From contig NZ_AP028669.1 of the NCBI RefSeq assembly GCF_041154485.1, forward strand, positions 5,063,001-5,127,000: DNA of 64,000 nt, given 5' to 3'. Shown here in pieces: positions 1 through 8,580 of this stretch. Origin of the DNA: Variovorax sp. V93 (lineage in GTDB: Bacteria > Pseudomonadota > Gammaproteobacteria > Burkholderiales > Burkholderiaceae_C). The notes under the pieces are model-generated. The model was not told where the DNA came from. It saw only the letters and a list, made by a program, of their open reading frames with translations, and ran no database searches. The translations under genes were made by a program, and so were the position numbers. Position 1 is the first letter of the stretch; each line of letters starts with the position of its first letter.

Positions 1-1
1 C

Positions 2-781
2 AACCAGCAGATGGCGGGCGCCGTGACCGTGCTGCCGGCCGATCGCTTCGGCCGCGGCCCCTTCGGCCGGCGCGACCTGGTGCGGCTGCCGGACGACCGC
101 TTCGCGCGCGTGCCGGTCGCGCCGGCGCCGGGCATCCCGATGCACAACTTCGGCGGCGGCTTCGGCCGGCCGGCCGCGGTGGCACCGCCGACGCAGCTGA
201 TGGCGCGCGAGCAGCAGGAACTGCGCTACGAACAGGCGCGGCGAACCCAGCAGATGCAGCAGGCGCAGGCGATCCAGCAACAACAGCAGCAAATGGAATG
301 GCAGCGCCAGCAGGGCTTGCGCCAGCAGCAGGAATGGCCGCAACGCGGCGCCCAGGACCAGTGGCAACAACGGCAGCAGCAGCAGATGCAGCTCCAGCAA
401 CAGCAGCAACAGGCCTTGCGGCAACAGCAGGAGGCGCAGCAGCGTGCAGCCCAGGCGCAGGCCCAGGCACAAGCCCAGCAGCAGATGCAGCAGCAACAAC
501 GCGCGGCACAGCAGCAGGCCCTGGCTCAGCAACAGATGCTGCGCCAGCAGCAGGAGGCGCAGCAACGCGCCGCCCAGGCGCAGCAGCAGATCCAGGCACA
601 ACAGCAGGCCCAGCGCCAAGCCCAGGAAGCGCAGGTGCGCGCGATGCAGCAGCAACGCGGCTTCACCGCACCAGCTCCAGCGCAACCCCAACCTCAGGCC
701 CAGCCGCACCTCCCTGCGCAACCGGGCCAGTCCGGCGCCGACGACCGCCGGCGGCTCTGGACCTCTCCCGACCAGCGCTGA
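2..781 (+). CDS. Gln-rich protein, C-terminal part (5' end outside window)
   Basis: The reading frame is already open at the first base, so this is the end of a longer gene; an internal ATG lies at 11. The first ~55 residues visible (pattern VTVLPADRF, then VRLPDDRF and Pro/Gly-rich stretches) resemble the tail of FecR/DUF6600-type exported proteins of Burkholderiales, but that assignment is weak. From about base 200 to 690 the protein is almost pure Gln with Ala, Arg and Met, encoded by runs of CAG/CAA, and is predicted to be a disordered or helical low-complexity tail. It ends with a short Pro/Ala/Gln segment and a basic tail. No catalytic motif is visible. A 102-base gap separates it from gor. 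Function unknown. Confidence 0.6.
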   Translation, partial: NQQMAGAVTVLPADRFGRGPFGRRDLVRLPDDRFARVPVAPAPGIPMHNFGGGFGRPAAVAPPTQLMAREQQELRYEQARRTQQMQQAQAIQQQQQQMEWQRQQGLRQQQEWPQRGAQDQWQQRQQQQMQLQQQQQQALRQQQEAQQRAAQAQAQAQAQQQMQQQQRAAQQQALAQQQMLRQQQEAQQRAAQAQQQIQAQQQAQRQAQEAQVRAMQQQRGFTAPAPAQPQPQAQPHLPAQPGQSGADDRRRLWTSPDQR

Positions 782-883
782 ACGCCGGTCGCGCGGCGCG
801 GCAGCGCCGCCGCACCGTGCAAGCCCCGCCGCAAGCGGCGCTCTTGGCCGGCGGCTACAGTCGCCGCCAAGGAGCGTCTTTCC

Positions 884-2242
884 ATGCGCACATTCGACTT
901 CGATCTTTTCGTCATCGGCGGCGGCAGCGGCGGCGTTCGCGCAGCCCGCATGGCGGCCCAGCAAGGCGCACGCGTGGCCTTGGCCGAGGCGGCCGAACTC
1001 GGCGGCACCTGCGTCAACGTGGGCTGCATTCCGAAGAAGCTCTACAGCTACGCCGCCGGCTATGCCGAATCCTTCGAGGAAGCCGCGGGCTATGGCTGGC
1101 AACTGCCGCAGGCGCCGCAATTCGACTGGGCGCACCTCAAGGACCAGCGCACAAAAGAAATCAAGCGGCTCAACGGCGTGTATGCCTCGCTGCTGAAGAA
1201 TTCCGGCGTGGTGCTGGTCACGGGCTGGGCGCAGCTGCTCGACGGCCACACGGTCGAGGTCGACGGCAAGCGCCACACCGCGCGCCATCTGCTGGTGGCC
1301 ACCGGCGGCACGCCCTACGTGCCCGACATTCCGGGCCGCGAGCACATCGCCACCTCCGACGCGATGTTCGACCTCGACCCGTTTCCCAAGCGCCTGCTGG
1401 TGGTGGGCGGCGGCTACATCGCCTGCGAGTTCGCATCGATCTTCAACGGCCTGGGCGCCCAGGTGACGCAGCTGCATCGCCGCGCACACCTGCTCACCGG
1501 CTTCGACGACGACCTGCGGCAGTTCCTGGCCAACGAGATGGGCAAGGCGGGCGTCGAGGTGCGGCTGAACTGCGAGGCCACCTCGATCACGCGCGGGGCG
1601 CACGGGCTCACGGTCACGCTCGCGCGCGGCCAGCAGATCGAAGCCGACACGGTGCTGTTTGCGACCGGCCGCGTGCCCAACACCCAGGGATTGGGCCTCG
1701 AAGCGGCGGGCGTCAAGCTCGACGAGCGCGGCGCCATCGCGGTCGATGCGCACTACCGCAGCTCGGTGCCGTCGATCCATGCGGTGGGCGATGTGTCCAC
1801 GCGCGTGCAGCTCACGCCGGTGGCGCTGGCCGAGGCGATGGTGGTGGTCGATGAACTGTTCGGCAAGGGCCGGCGCCGGCTCGACTACGAGTTCATTCCG
1901 ACGGCCGTGTTCACGCACCCCAACATCGGCACCTGCGGCTACACCGAGCTCGACGCGCGCGCGAAGTTCGGCGACGTGGCGGTGTTCTCGAGCGAGTTCA
2001 AGTCGCTGCGCCACACGCTGTCGGGCCGCACCGAGCGCACCTTCATGAAGCTGGTGGTCGACAAGGCCAGCGACCGCGTGGTCGGCCTGCACATGGTGGG
2101 CGCCGATGCGGGTGAGGTGGTGCAGGGCTTTGCCGTGGCGATGCGCGCGGGCGCGACCAAGGCGCTGTTCGACAGCACCATCGGCATCCACCCGACGGCG
2201 GCCGAAGAGTTCGTGACGATGCGCGAACCCATGCCGGGCTAG
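884..2242 (+). CDS. gor: Glutathione-disulfide reductase
   Basis: FAD-dependent enzyme that reduces glutathione disulfide with NADPH in the cytoplasm. The 452-residue length is normal for the family. The N-terminal FAD-binding GGGSGG is at residues 12-17. The redox-active pair is Cys43/Cys48 in GGTCVNVGCIPKK. A second dinucleotide fold (VVGGGYIACEFA) lies near the middle, followed by the ATGRVPN FAD motif. The C-terminal dimer/active-site motif HPTAAEEFVTM is present. The ATG is preceded by AAGGAG at 869-874, nine bases upstream. The stop codon overlaps the stop of the convergent panE-like gene within a CTAG tetranucleotide. Trypanothione reductase or mercuric reductase are less likely, given the CVNVGC motif and lack of a heavy-metal domain. 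Confidence 0.95.
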   Translation: MRTFDFDLFVIGGGSGGVRAARMAAQQGARVALAEAAELGGTCVNVGCIPKKLYSYAAGYAESFEEAAGYGWQLPQAPQFDWAHLKDQRTKEIKRLNGVYASLLKNSGVVLVTGWAQLLDGHTVEVDGKRHTARHLLVATGGTPYVPDIPGREHIATSDAMFDLDPFPKRLLVVGGGYIACEFASIFNGLGAQVTQLHRRAHLLTGFDDDLRQFLANEMGKAGVEVRLNCEATSITRGAHGLTVTLARGQQIEADTVLFATGRVPNTQGLGLEAAGVKLDERGAIAVDAHYRSSVPSIHAVGDVSTRVQLTPVALAEAMVVVDELFGKGRRRLDYEFIPTAVFTHPNIGTCGYTELDARAKFGDVAVFSSEFKSLRHTLSGRTERTFMKLVVDKASDRVVGLHMVGADAGEVVQGFAVAMRAGATKALFDSTIGIHPTAAEEFVTMREPMPG

Positions 2243-3135
2243 CGCCGCTTGCCTTCGAGCAGCTTCACCATCACGAACAGCACGCGGTTGGCGGGCGTGG
2301 GCACGCCGAGCGCCTCGCCGCGGCGCACGACGAAGCCGTTGAGGTGGTCGATTTCGCTGGGCTTGCCGCGTGCGAGGTCCTGCGCAGTCGATGAATACTG
2401 CGAGGGCATCGACTGCGCGATGCCGCGCACGGCGGCGTCGGTATCGCCCGGAATGACGACGCCCTCGGCCTTTGCCACGGCCAGGCATTCGGCGACCACG
2501 TCGCGGATCACGTCGGCCACGCCCACGCCTTTCACGAGTTCGCCGTAGGGCAGCTGCGACACGGCCGACAGCGCGTTGTAGGCGCAGTTCAGCACCAGCT
2601 TGGCCCAGAGCGAGCCGCGCACGTTGCCGGAAATCTGCGTGGGCACGCCGGCGGCCGCCAGCTGCTGCGCGACCTGTTCGCTGCGGCGTGAAGGCGCGAT
2701 CACCAGCTCGCCGCGGCCGTGGTGCTTCACATGGCCGGGGCCGGCCATCTCGGTGGCCACGTAGACCACGGCGGCCGCCACCTCGCTGGACGGCAGCACC
2801 GAACGCACGCGCTCGTCGTTGTCGACGCCGTTCTGCAGCGTGAGCACCAGCGCATCGGGCGAGAGATGCGGCTTGATCTGTGCCGCGGCCGATTCGGTGT
2901 CGGTGGACTTCACGCAGAACAGCACAAGCTGGGCGCCCTGAACCGCGCTGGGCTCGGTGCTGGCGCCGAGCGGCACCTGCTCGTCGAAGGCCTTCGTCTC
3001 CAGCCGCAGCCCGTTCGCACGAACCGCCTCCACGTGCGAAGGCCGGCCGATCAGCACCACCTCGTGGCCCGCGCGCGCCAGCATGGCGCCGTAGTAGCAG
3101 CCGACTGCGCCGGCGCCCATGACTGCGACTTTCAT
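2239..3135 (-). CDS. panE: 2-dehydropantoate 2-reductase family (ketopantoate reductase)
   Basis: 298 residues, typical for the ApbA/PanE family, which reduces ketopantoate to pantoate with NADPH in pantothenate/CoA synthesis. The Rossmann motif GAGAVGCYYG begins at residue 8. The conserved FCVKS and LQNGVDN segments follow, and the C-terminal half carries the helical KLVLNCAYNALSA region of the ApbA C-domain. An open frame continues upstream, but the ATG at 3135 is favoured because it starts directly at the nucleotide-binding strand (KVAVMGAG) and has an AAGGAAG element upstream. Many Burkholderiales carry several paralogues in catabolic loci, so the substrate could be another 2-keto acid. 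It may be co-transcribed with the LysR gene 59 bases upstream. Confidence 0.85.
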   Translation of the reverse strand: MKVAVMGAGAVGCYYGAMLARAGHEVVLIGRPSHVEAVRANGLRLETKAFDEQVPLGASTEPSAVQGAQLVLFCVKSTDTESAAAQIKPHLSPDALVLTLQNGVDNDERVRSVLPSSEVAAAVVYVATEMAGPGHVKHHGRGELVIAPSRRSEQVAQQLAAAGVPTQISGNVRGSLWAKLVLNCAYNALSAVSQLPYGELVKGVGVADVIRDVVAECLAVAKAEGVVIPGDTDAAVRGIAQSMPSQYSSTAQDLARGKPSEIDHLNGFVVRRGEALGVPTPANRVLFVMVKLLEGKRR

Positions 3136-3194
3136 CGTTTCGCTTCCTTGGTTGTCTGACTGTTCGAGTACAGAGATTAGCGAAGCCTGCTGCC

Positions 3195-4103
3195 TCATGC
3201 CTGCGTGCCGCGCGATTTCACGCCCTCCTCCATCAGCCATTCCCGAAACGCCACGAAGGCCGGCAGGTCGAGCCGGTCCGGCCGATAGCAGAGGTAGTGC
3301 CCCTGGTCCACGCGCACCGGCGTGCCGCAGGGGCTCAGCAGCGATCCCTCGGACAGCTCTTCCTGCACCAGCAGCTTCGGCACCAGCCCGATGCCCAGGC
3401 CGCTGAGCGCCGCCTGGATCAGCGCCGAATACTGCGCGAAGCGCGGCCCGGCCACGGTCTGCACCTCGGGCACGCCGTGCTGCGAGGCCCACTCGCGCCA
3501 GGCGGTGGGCGCGCCCTCATGGTGCAGCAGCGTGTGGGCGACGACGTCGACCGGCTGCGCGATGCGATGGCGCTGCTCGACCAGCGCGCGCGCCGCGATC
3601 AGCACGAACTCCCTGCCCGCGATGTATTCGGACACCACGCCGGGCCAGCCGTCGGGGCCGTAGCGAATGGCGGCATCGACGCCGGCCGGGATGCCGTCGC
3701 TGGGCTCCAGGTGGCGGCTGAAGCTCAGCATCACATGGCGGCTCTTCTGGCTGAAGGCCGGCAGGCGCGGGATCAACCACTTGGTGAGGAAGGTGGGCAC
3801 GCTCGCGAGCGTGAGCAGGCCGGCGCCGGCATCGCCCGAACGCGCCTCGAAGGTCGCGGTCTCGATGGCGCGCAGCCCGCCCGAGATCTTCTGCCAGTAC
3901 ACCCGCCCCTGCGGCGTGAGCTGCACGCCGCGGCCGTTCTTCTGCAGCAGCTCGCGGCCCAGGAAGGCCTCGAGCCCCGCGATCTGCTTGCTGACCGCAC
4001 TCACCGTGATGCACAGGGCGCCGGCCGCGAGCGTGATGCTCTGGTGGCGCGCCACGGCGTCGAAGGCCAGCAGTTCCTGGATGGTGGGGCAGTCGCGCTT
4101 CAT
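3195..4103 (-). CDS. LysR-family transcriptional regulator (GcvA-like)
   Basis: 302 residues. The N-terminal winged helix-turn-helix (about residues 8-68) shows the family pattern LLAFDAVARHQSITLAA...VSAVSKQIAGLE. The rest is a periplasmic-binding-like effector domain with the GcvA/AmpR-group features (WLIPRLPAF, DAAIRYG, GLGIGLVP). The gene lies upstream of the panE-like gene on the same strand and divergent from the ABC importer operon that starts at 4291. The 187-base spacer is therefore a plausible two-way control region. The inducer is unknown. Start chosen at the ATG just before the HTH. Confidence 0.9.
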   Translation of the reverse strand: MKRDCPTIQELLAFDAVARHQSITLAAGALCITVSAVSKQIAGLEAFLGRELLQKNGRGVQLTPQGRVYWQKISGGLRAIETATFEARSGDAGAGLLTLASVPTFLTKWLIPRLPAFSQKSRHVMLSFSRHLEPSDGIPAGVDAAIRYGPDGWPGVVSEYIAGREFVLIAARALVEQRHRIAQPVDVVAHTLLHHEGAPTAWREWASQHGVPEVQTVAGPRFAQYSALIQAALSGLGIGLVPKLLVQEELSEGSLLSPCGTPVRVDQGHYLCYRPDRLDLPAFVAFREWLMEEGVKSRGTQA

Positions 4104-4290
4104 GCATGGCTCCGGTTGATGAAAGCTCCGTGAAAAACACTTTCCGATTGCTCAAGCGTCGTCATCCAGCTTTCACCCATAAGTACGCATGTGCTTCCTA
4201 GAATTCGCTGGAGCGCGGCAACTGGCCGTGCGCAAAAGGTAGCGCACCCGGAAAGTATGCCGGCTGCGCAAGACATCGGGAGACATCCAC

Positions 4291-5058
4291 TTGGTTCGCG
4301 GCATCTCGCTCATCTACGGCCTGTACCTGCTGCTGCCGATCGCCCTGCTGCTGGTCGGCAGCTTCGGCGGCAACTGGACCAACACGCTGCTGCCCACGGG
4401 CATCACCGGGCAGTGGTACCTCGATCTCTGGCTCGACAGCTCATTTCGCAAGGCCTTCGCAAGCAGCCTGGTGGTGGCCATGTCGGCCTGCGCGATCAAC
4501 ACCGTGCTGGCGCTGCCGCTGGCCTATGCGCTGTACCACGGCGCCCGCCGCAGCAGCAGCCTGGCGGCGCGCATCGTGAGCGCCATGCCGATCGCGGTGC
4601 CCGCCATCACGCTGGCCTTCGGCTACATGATCGTGTTCAACACCGACCTCGCGCCATGGCTGGGTTCGATGCCGCTCTTGATCGCGGCGCACGCGATCCT
4701 CACGCTGCCCTACCTCACCAACACGCTGCTGGCCGACCTGCGCCACCTCGACTTGGGCCGGCTCGAGCAGGCGGCCGCGACGCTCGGCGCCTCGGGCTGG
4801 CAGCAGTTCACCGGCATCGTGCTGCCGAGCCTGCGGCAGAGCCTGATCAGCGGGCTGGTGATGGTGGCCGCCATCTCGGTGGGCGAGTTCGGCGTGTCGA
4901 ACCTGCTCACGAGCTTCCAGAACCGCACCTACCCGGTGGTGCTGCTGCAGGCCTTCTACGGCGCGACGGGCTTCGCCTGCGCGGCCACGGTGATCCTGTT
5001 GGTGCTGGCGAGCGCGTCGGCCCTTCTTTCTTCCTCCCTTGTGAAGCAGCGCGCATGA
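4291..5058 (+). CDS. ABC importer permease (first subunit)
   Basis: 255 residues with about six hydrophobic segments, typical of inner-membrane permeases of the spermidine/putrescine, Fe3+ and 2-aminoethylphosphonate group. The cytoplasmic EAA-like loop that contacts the ATPase is visible as LEQAAATLGASGWQQFTGIVLP. The only sensible start is a TTG at 4291, with GGGAG at 4278-4282 as Shine-Dalgarno. Its stop overlaps the ATG of the ATPase (ATGA), showing translational coupling. Together with 5055-8025 it forms a complete importer. Substrate cannot be read from sequence; phosphonate or polyamine-like compounds are the leading guesses. Confidence 0.85.
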   Translation: MVRGISLIYGLYLLLPIALLLVGSFGGNWTNTLLPTGITGQWYLDLWLDSSFRKAFASSLVVAMSACAINTVLALPLAYALYHGARRSSSLAARIVSAMPIAVPAITLAFGYMIVFNTDLAPWLGSMPLLIAAHAILTLPYLTNTLLADLRHLDLGRLEQAAATLGASGWQQFTGIVLPSLRQSLISGLVMVAAISVGEFGVSNLLTSFQNRTYPVVLLQAFYGATGFACAATVILLVLASASALLSSSLVKQRA

Positions 5059-6083
5059 GCCTCCTCCTCGACAACGTCAGCTACAACTACCCGGGCAGCA
5101 CGCACGGCCTGCACGAGGTGTCGCTCGACGTGCGCACCGGCGAGCTGGTGGCGGTGATCGGGCCGAGCGGCTCGGGCAAGTCGACCCTGCTGAAGCTGGT
5201 GTCGGGCCTGGAAACCGGCCACACCGGCCGCATCGCGCTCGACGGCGAAGACATGTCGCGCACGCCGGTGCACCAGCGCCACATCGGCATGGTGTTCCAG
5301 AGCTATGCGCTGTTCCCGCACCTGAGCGTGCTCGACAACGTGGCCTACGGGCTCAAGCTGCGCAAGGTGGCCGCCACCGAACGGCGCCGCCGTGCGCAGG
5401 AACTGCTGGACGTGGTGGGACTTGGCGAGTACGCGCAGCGCGCCGTCGCGCAGCTCTCGGGCGGGCAGCAGCAGCGCGTGGCGCTGGCGCGCGCGCTCGC
5501 CATCGACCCGCGCGCGCTGCTGCTCGACGAGCCGCTCTCGGCCCTCGACGCCAGCGTGCGCGGCCACCTGCGCGACCAGATCCGCTCGATCCAGCAGCGC
5601 TTCAACGCCACCACGCTGCTGGTCACGCACGACCAGGAAGAGGCGCTCGTGATGGCCGACCGCGTGGCCATGCTCAAGGACGGCCGCCTGCTGCAGATCG
5701 CGACGCCGCGCGAGATCTACGAGAACCCCGCGAGCCGCGCGGTGGCGGAGTTCGTCGGACTCTCGACGATCCTGCCCGCGAAGGTCGGCGCGCCGGACCG
5801 GCTGAACCTTGGCTTTGCCGAGCTTGCCGCGCCCACGGGCGGCCGCACGGCCGGCAGCGCGGTGCATGTGCTGGTGCGGCCCGAGCACATCCAGGCCGAT
5901 CCGCCGGCCGGCAGCCTCAACCGCCTCGCGGGCCGCACCGGCGCGCAGCGCTACCTGGGCGCGCTCACGCGCTACGACTTCGAGGTGGCGGGCGCCCCCA
6001 GGCCCTTCCTCGCCGAATCGGCCGCACCCGCCGCCGAAGCGATTGCCATCGCGCCTGAACACCTCCGTTTACTCGACCACTGA
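5055..6083 (+). CDS. ABC importer ATP-binding protein (PotA/PhnT-like)
   Basis: 342 residues; energises uptake through the two permeases. Walker A GPSGSGKST is at residues 36-44, followed by the Q-loop region (GMVFQSYALFPHLSV), signature LSGGQQQR, Walker B ALLLDEPLSALD and the switch His in LVTHDQEEAL. The C-terminal ~110 residues form a TOBE-like domain (VHVLVRPEHIQ). That domain places it in the MalK/PotA/FbpC branch. The ATG at 5055 overlaps the upstream permease stop by four bases. A much longer upstream open frame exists but overlaps the permease in another frame and is not coding. Confidence 0.93.
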   Translation: MSLLLDNVSYNYPGSTHGLHEVSLDVRTGELVAVIGPSGSGKSTLLKLVSGLETGHTGRIALDGEDMSRTPVHQRHIGMVFQSYALFPHLSVLDNVAYGLKLRKVAATERRRRAQELLDVVGLGEYAQRAVAQLSGGQQQRVALARALAIDPRALLLDEPLSALDASVRGHLRDQIRSIQQRFNATTLLVTHDQEEALVMADRVAMLKDGRLLQIATPREIYENPASRAVAEFVGLSTILPAKVGAPDRLNLGFAELAAPTGGRTAGSAVHVLVRPEHIQADPPAGSLNRLAGRTGAQRYLGALTRYDFEVAGAPRPFLAESAAPAAEAIAIAPEHLRLLDH

Positions 6084-6108
6084 CCCTTTCTCTCCAAGGA
6101 GCCACCCC

Positions 6109-7197
6109 ATGCAACGCAGACATCTGATCCAGGCCGCCGGCGCACTGCCCGCACTGTCATTGGCCTCCCTCGCGGCCCGCACCGCCTTCGCCTTCGACGG
6201 CCCGGAGCTCTACGCTGGCGAGAAGGCGCTCTATGCCGAGGCGCAGAAGGAAGGCCTGTGCGTCTCCTTCGACACCGGCCCCGAGTGGGCCAACTGGAAA
6301 TCGCTGTTCCGCGACTTCAAGAAGCGCTACCCCGAGATCGAGCTGACCTACAACGACATCGGCTCGGCCGCCACCGTGGTCGCGCTCGAGAAGACCAAGC
6401 GCCGCCCGCAGGCCGACACCGCCTACTACTTCGCGGCCTCCGCCGTCGACGCCGCGAAGAAGGACGTGGTCGCGCCCTTCAAGCCCGTGAACTTCGACAA
6501 GCTGCCGCCGGTGTTCCGCGAGGCCGAGGGCCGCTGGTTCACCATCCACACGCTCAACATCGCCTTCCTGGTCAACAAGAAGCTCGTGAAGAGCGTGCCC
6601 ACGGGCTGGGCCGACCTGCTCAAGCCCGAGTTCAAGAGCACGGTGGTCTACCTCGACCCGCGCTCCACCGGCATCGGCCAGGTGCTGACCTTTGCCGCGG
6701 CCTATGCCAACGGCGGCAGCGTCGACAACGTGCAACCCGGCACGGACTACCTGGGCAAGCTGCATGCGGCCGGCAACGTGCTGCGCGTGGAAGGCACGAC
6801 GCCGTACGCCAAGTTCCTCAAGGGCGAGATCCCGGTCTGGATCAGCTACGAGAACGATGGCCTCAAGGCCAAGCACGTCGACGGCATGGGCGACGCGGTG
6901 GAGGTCGTGATCCCGAAGGAAGCGAGCGTGGCCGCGCCCTATGCGATCAGCCTCGTGAAGAACGGCCCCAACCCCAATGCCGGCAAGCTGTGGCTCAACT
7001 TCATCATGAGCGAGGCCGGCCAGTCGCTGTTCGCGCAGGGCTTCGTGCGGCCTGCCGTGCCGGGCACGCCGCTCTCCGCCGATGTCGCGGCCAAGATGCC
7101 GGCCGCGCCGCAGATCCGTCCGCTCGACGTGGTGAAGGCCTCGGAACGCAAGGCTGACGTGGACAAGCTCTGGGCACAGGCCGCGCTGGGGAAGTAG
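6109..7197 (+). CDS. ABC importer periplasmic substrate-binding protein
   Basis: 362 residues with an N-terminal export signal (RR at residues 3-4, hydrophobic ALPALSLASLAA, then AFA before the mature part). The RR pair makes Tat export possible, although the motif is not perfect. The mature protein resembles the extracellular solute-binding family 6/8 (Fe3+, thiamine, 2-aminoethylphosphonate, polyamine binders): YNDIGSA, LNIAFLVNKKLV, WADLLKPEFK and WISYENDG are typical segments. AAGGAG at 6096-6101 precedes the ATG. It lies 25 bases after the ATPase and 6 bases before the second permease. Ligand unknown. Confidence 0.88.
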   Translation: MQRRHLIQAAGALPALSLASLAARTAFAFDGPELYAGEKALYAEAQKEGLCVSFDTGPEWANWKSLFRDFKKRYPEIELTYNDIGSAATVVALEKTKRRPQADTAYYFAASAVDAAKKDVVAPFKPVNFDKLPPVFREAEGRWFTIHTLNIAFLVNKKLVKSVPTGWADLLKPEFKSTVVYLDPRSTGIGQVLTFAAAYANGGSVDNVQPGTDYLGKLHAAGNVLRVEGTTPYAKFLKGEIPVWISYENDGLKAKHVDGMGDAVEVVIPKEASVAAPYAISLVKNGPNPNAGKLWLNFIMSEAGQSLFAQGFVRPAVPGTPLSADVAAKMPAAPQIRPLDVVKASERKADVDKLWAQAALGK

Positions 7198-7203
7198 GCC
7201 CGT

Positions 7204-8025
7204 ATGCGACGCTTTGGCGCCTGGCCCGCCTGGGCCTTCATGGCGCTGTTCTTCGCGGTGCCGCTGGCGGCGCTGCTGCCCGAGGCCTTCGGCGACGGCG
7301 GCAGTGCCTTCGGGCGGCTGTTCGGCAACCCGCTGTTCCTGGGCGCGCTGCGCAACACGCTGGGCCTGGGCCTCGCGGCGGGCGCGATCTCGGCGCTGGT
7401 GGGCACCTGCATCGCCATCGAACTCGCGCGCCAGTCCGAAGGCCGGCGCCATTGGATGATGACCCTGCTGGGCTTGCCGCTGGCCTTCTCGGGCCTGGTG
7501 ATCGCCTACGGCTTCATCCTGGCCTTCGGGCGCGCGGGCTTCGTGACGCAGCTGCTCGCGGGACTGGGCGCCGACCCGGCCGCGCTCGGCAGCTGGATCT
7601 ACAGCGTGTCGGGCCTGGGTTTTGCGTATGCGTACTACCTGATCCCGCGCGTGGCGCTGTCGCTGTACCCGGTGTTCGCCAACCTCGACCTGCGCCCGGC
7701 GCAGGCGGCGCGCACGCTGGGCGCCTCGCGGGCGCGGGCCTTCCGGGACACGGTGCTGCCCGAGGTGATGCCCTCGGTGCTGTCGAACGCCTGCATGGTG
7801 GCCGCGATCGCCATGGGCACCTATGGCACGGCGCTGGCGCTGGTGGGCACGCAGCTCAACATCCTGCCGCTGATGCTGTTCGCGCAGGTGGGCGACGGCG
7901 GTTCGGATTTTGCGGTGGCAGCGGCCTTGTCGCTGGTGCTGATGGTGGTGTGTGTGATCGTGATGGGAGTGGGCGATGTCCTTACGCGAAGGCGCGAGCG
8001 CGGTGCGGCCGGCGCCGGTCATTGA
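7204..8025 (+). CDS. ABC importer permease (second subunit)
   Basis: 273 residues, six predicted membrane helices, and the EAA-type loop RPAQAARTLGASRARAFRDTVLP that docks on the ATPase. It pairs with the permease at 4291 to make a heterodimeric channel. Two separate permease genes flanking the ATPase and binding-protein genes is the unusual part of the gene order. The 3' end overlaps the next gene by 50 bases, so the two are likely co-translated. Start ATG at 7204, six bases after the binding-protein gene. Confidence 0.88.
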   Translation: MRRFGAWPAWAFMALFFAVPLAALLPEAFGDGGSAFGRLFGNPLFLGALRNTLGLGLAAGAISALVGTCIAIELARQSEGRRHWMMTLLGLPLAFSGLVIAYGFILAFGRAGFVTQLLAGLGADPAALGSWIYSVSGLGFAYAYYLIPRVALSLYPVFANLDLRPAQAARTLGASRARAFRDTVLPEVMPSVLSNACMVAAIAMGTYGTALALVGTQLNILPLMLFAQVGDGGSDFAVAAALSLVLMVVCVIVMGVGDVLTRRRERGAAGAGH

Positions 8026-8524
8026 GGCGCTGGCGCGCCTGGCGCAGAAGCAACAGGGACCGGCGCGCCACCGCCAGCCGGTGGCCGTCCTCGGCCCCGG
8101 CGACGGCGGCCCGGCCGAATGCGAGGCGGCCTACGCCGTGGCGCATGCGCTGGCCGGTGCGGGCATGGCGGTGGTCTGCGGCGGCCGCGGCGGCGTGATG
8201 GCCGCGGCCTCGCGCGGCGCCGCCGAGGCCGGCGGCATTGCCGTGGGCATCCTGCCCGAGGACGACGACCGCAATGCCAACGAATGGCTCAGCGTGGCCA
8301 TTCCCACCGGCATGGGCGAGATGCGCAACGGCATCATCGCGCGCAGCGGCGTGTGCCTGGTCGCCATCGGCGGCAACATGGGCACGCTGTCGGAAATGGC
8401 GATGGGGCTCAAGTGGGGCAAGCCGGTGTTCGTGATGCATGGCGACGTCGAACTGCCGGGCGCGGTGCAGGCCACGGGCGTCGACGACATGCTGGCCAAG
8501 GTGCTGGAGTGCCTCCTGGCCTGA
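7976..8524 (+). CDS. SLOG-fold protein, TIGR00725/LOG-like
   Basis: 182 residues. The core VAVLGPGDGG...VCGGRGGVMAAASRGA...GILPED...AIGGNMGTLSEMA matches the Rossmann-like SLOG superfamily (TIGR00725, related to LOG cytokinin-activating lyases and the DprA fold). These proteins bind nucleotides or nucleotide-derived ligands. The usual PGGxGTxxE of LOG enzymes is here IGGNMGTLSEM, so phosphoribohydrolase activity is uncertain. The ATG at 7976 overlaps the permease gene by 50 bases; a GTG a few codons later would shorten the overlap but not remove it. Position as last gene of an ABC importer operon suggests a link to the imported compound, which is inference. Confidence 0.75.
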   Translation: MSLREGASAVRPAPVIEALARLAQKQQGPARHRQPVAVLGPGDGGPAECEAAYAVAHALAGAGMAVVCGGRGGVMAAASRGAAEAGGIAVGILPEDDDRNANEWLSVAIPTGMGEMRNGIIARSGVCLVAIGGNMGTLSEMAMGLKWGKPVFVMHGDVELPGAVQATGVDDMLAKVLECLLA

Positions 8525-8580
8525 GAGGCTGTTCACGATATGTCCAGGGCCATGTAGATGCGCGGGGGCGCGGTCAGTTC

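Noticed and set aside
298..1854. Long plus-strand frame across the Gln-rich gene and gor
   Set aside because: Arg/Ala-rich out-of-frame translation of both genes; the gor frame has all catalytic motifs.
4191..5054. Upstream extension of the ABC ATPase to a 630-residue protein
   Set aside because: The extension overlaps the permease in another frame; the ATG at 5055 with ATGA overlap gives a normal-length ATPase.
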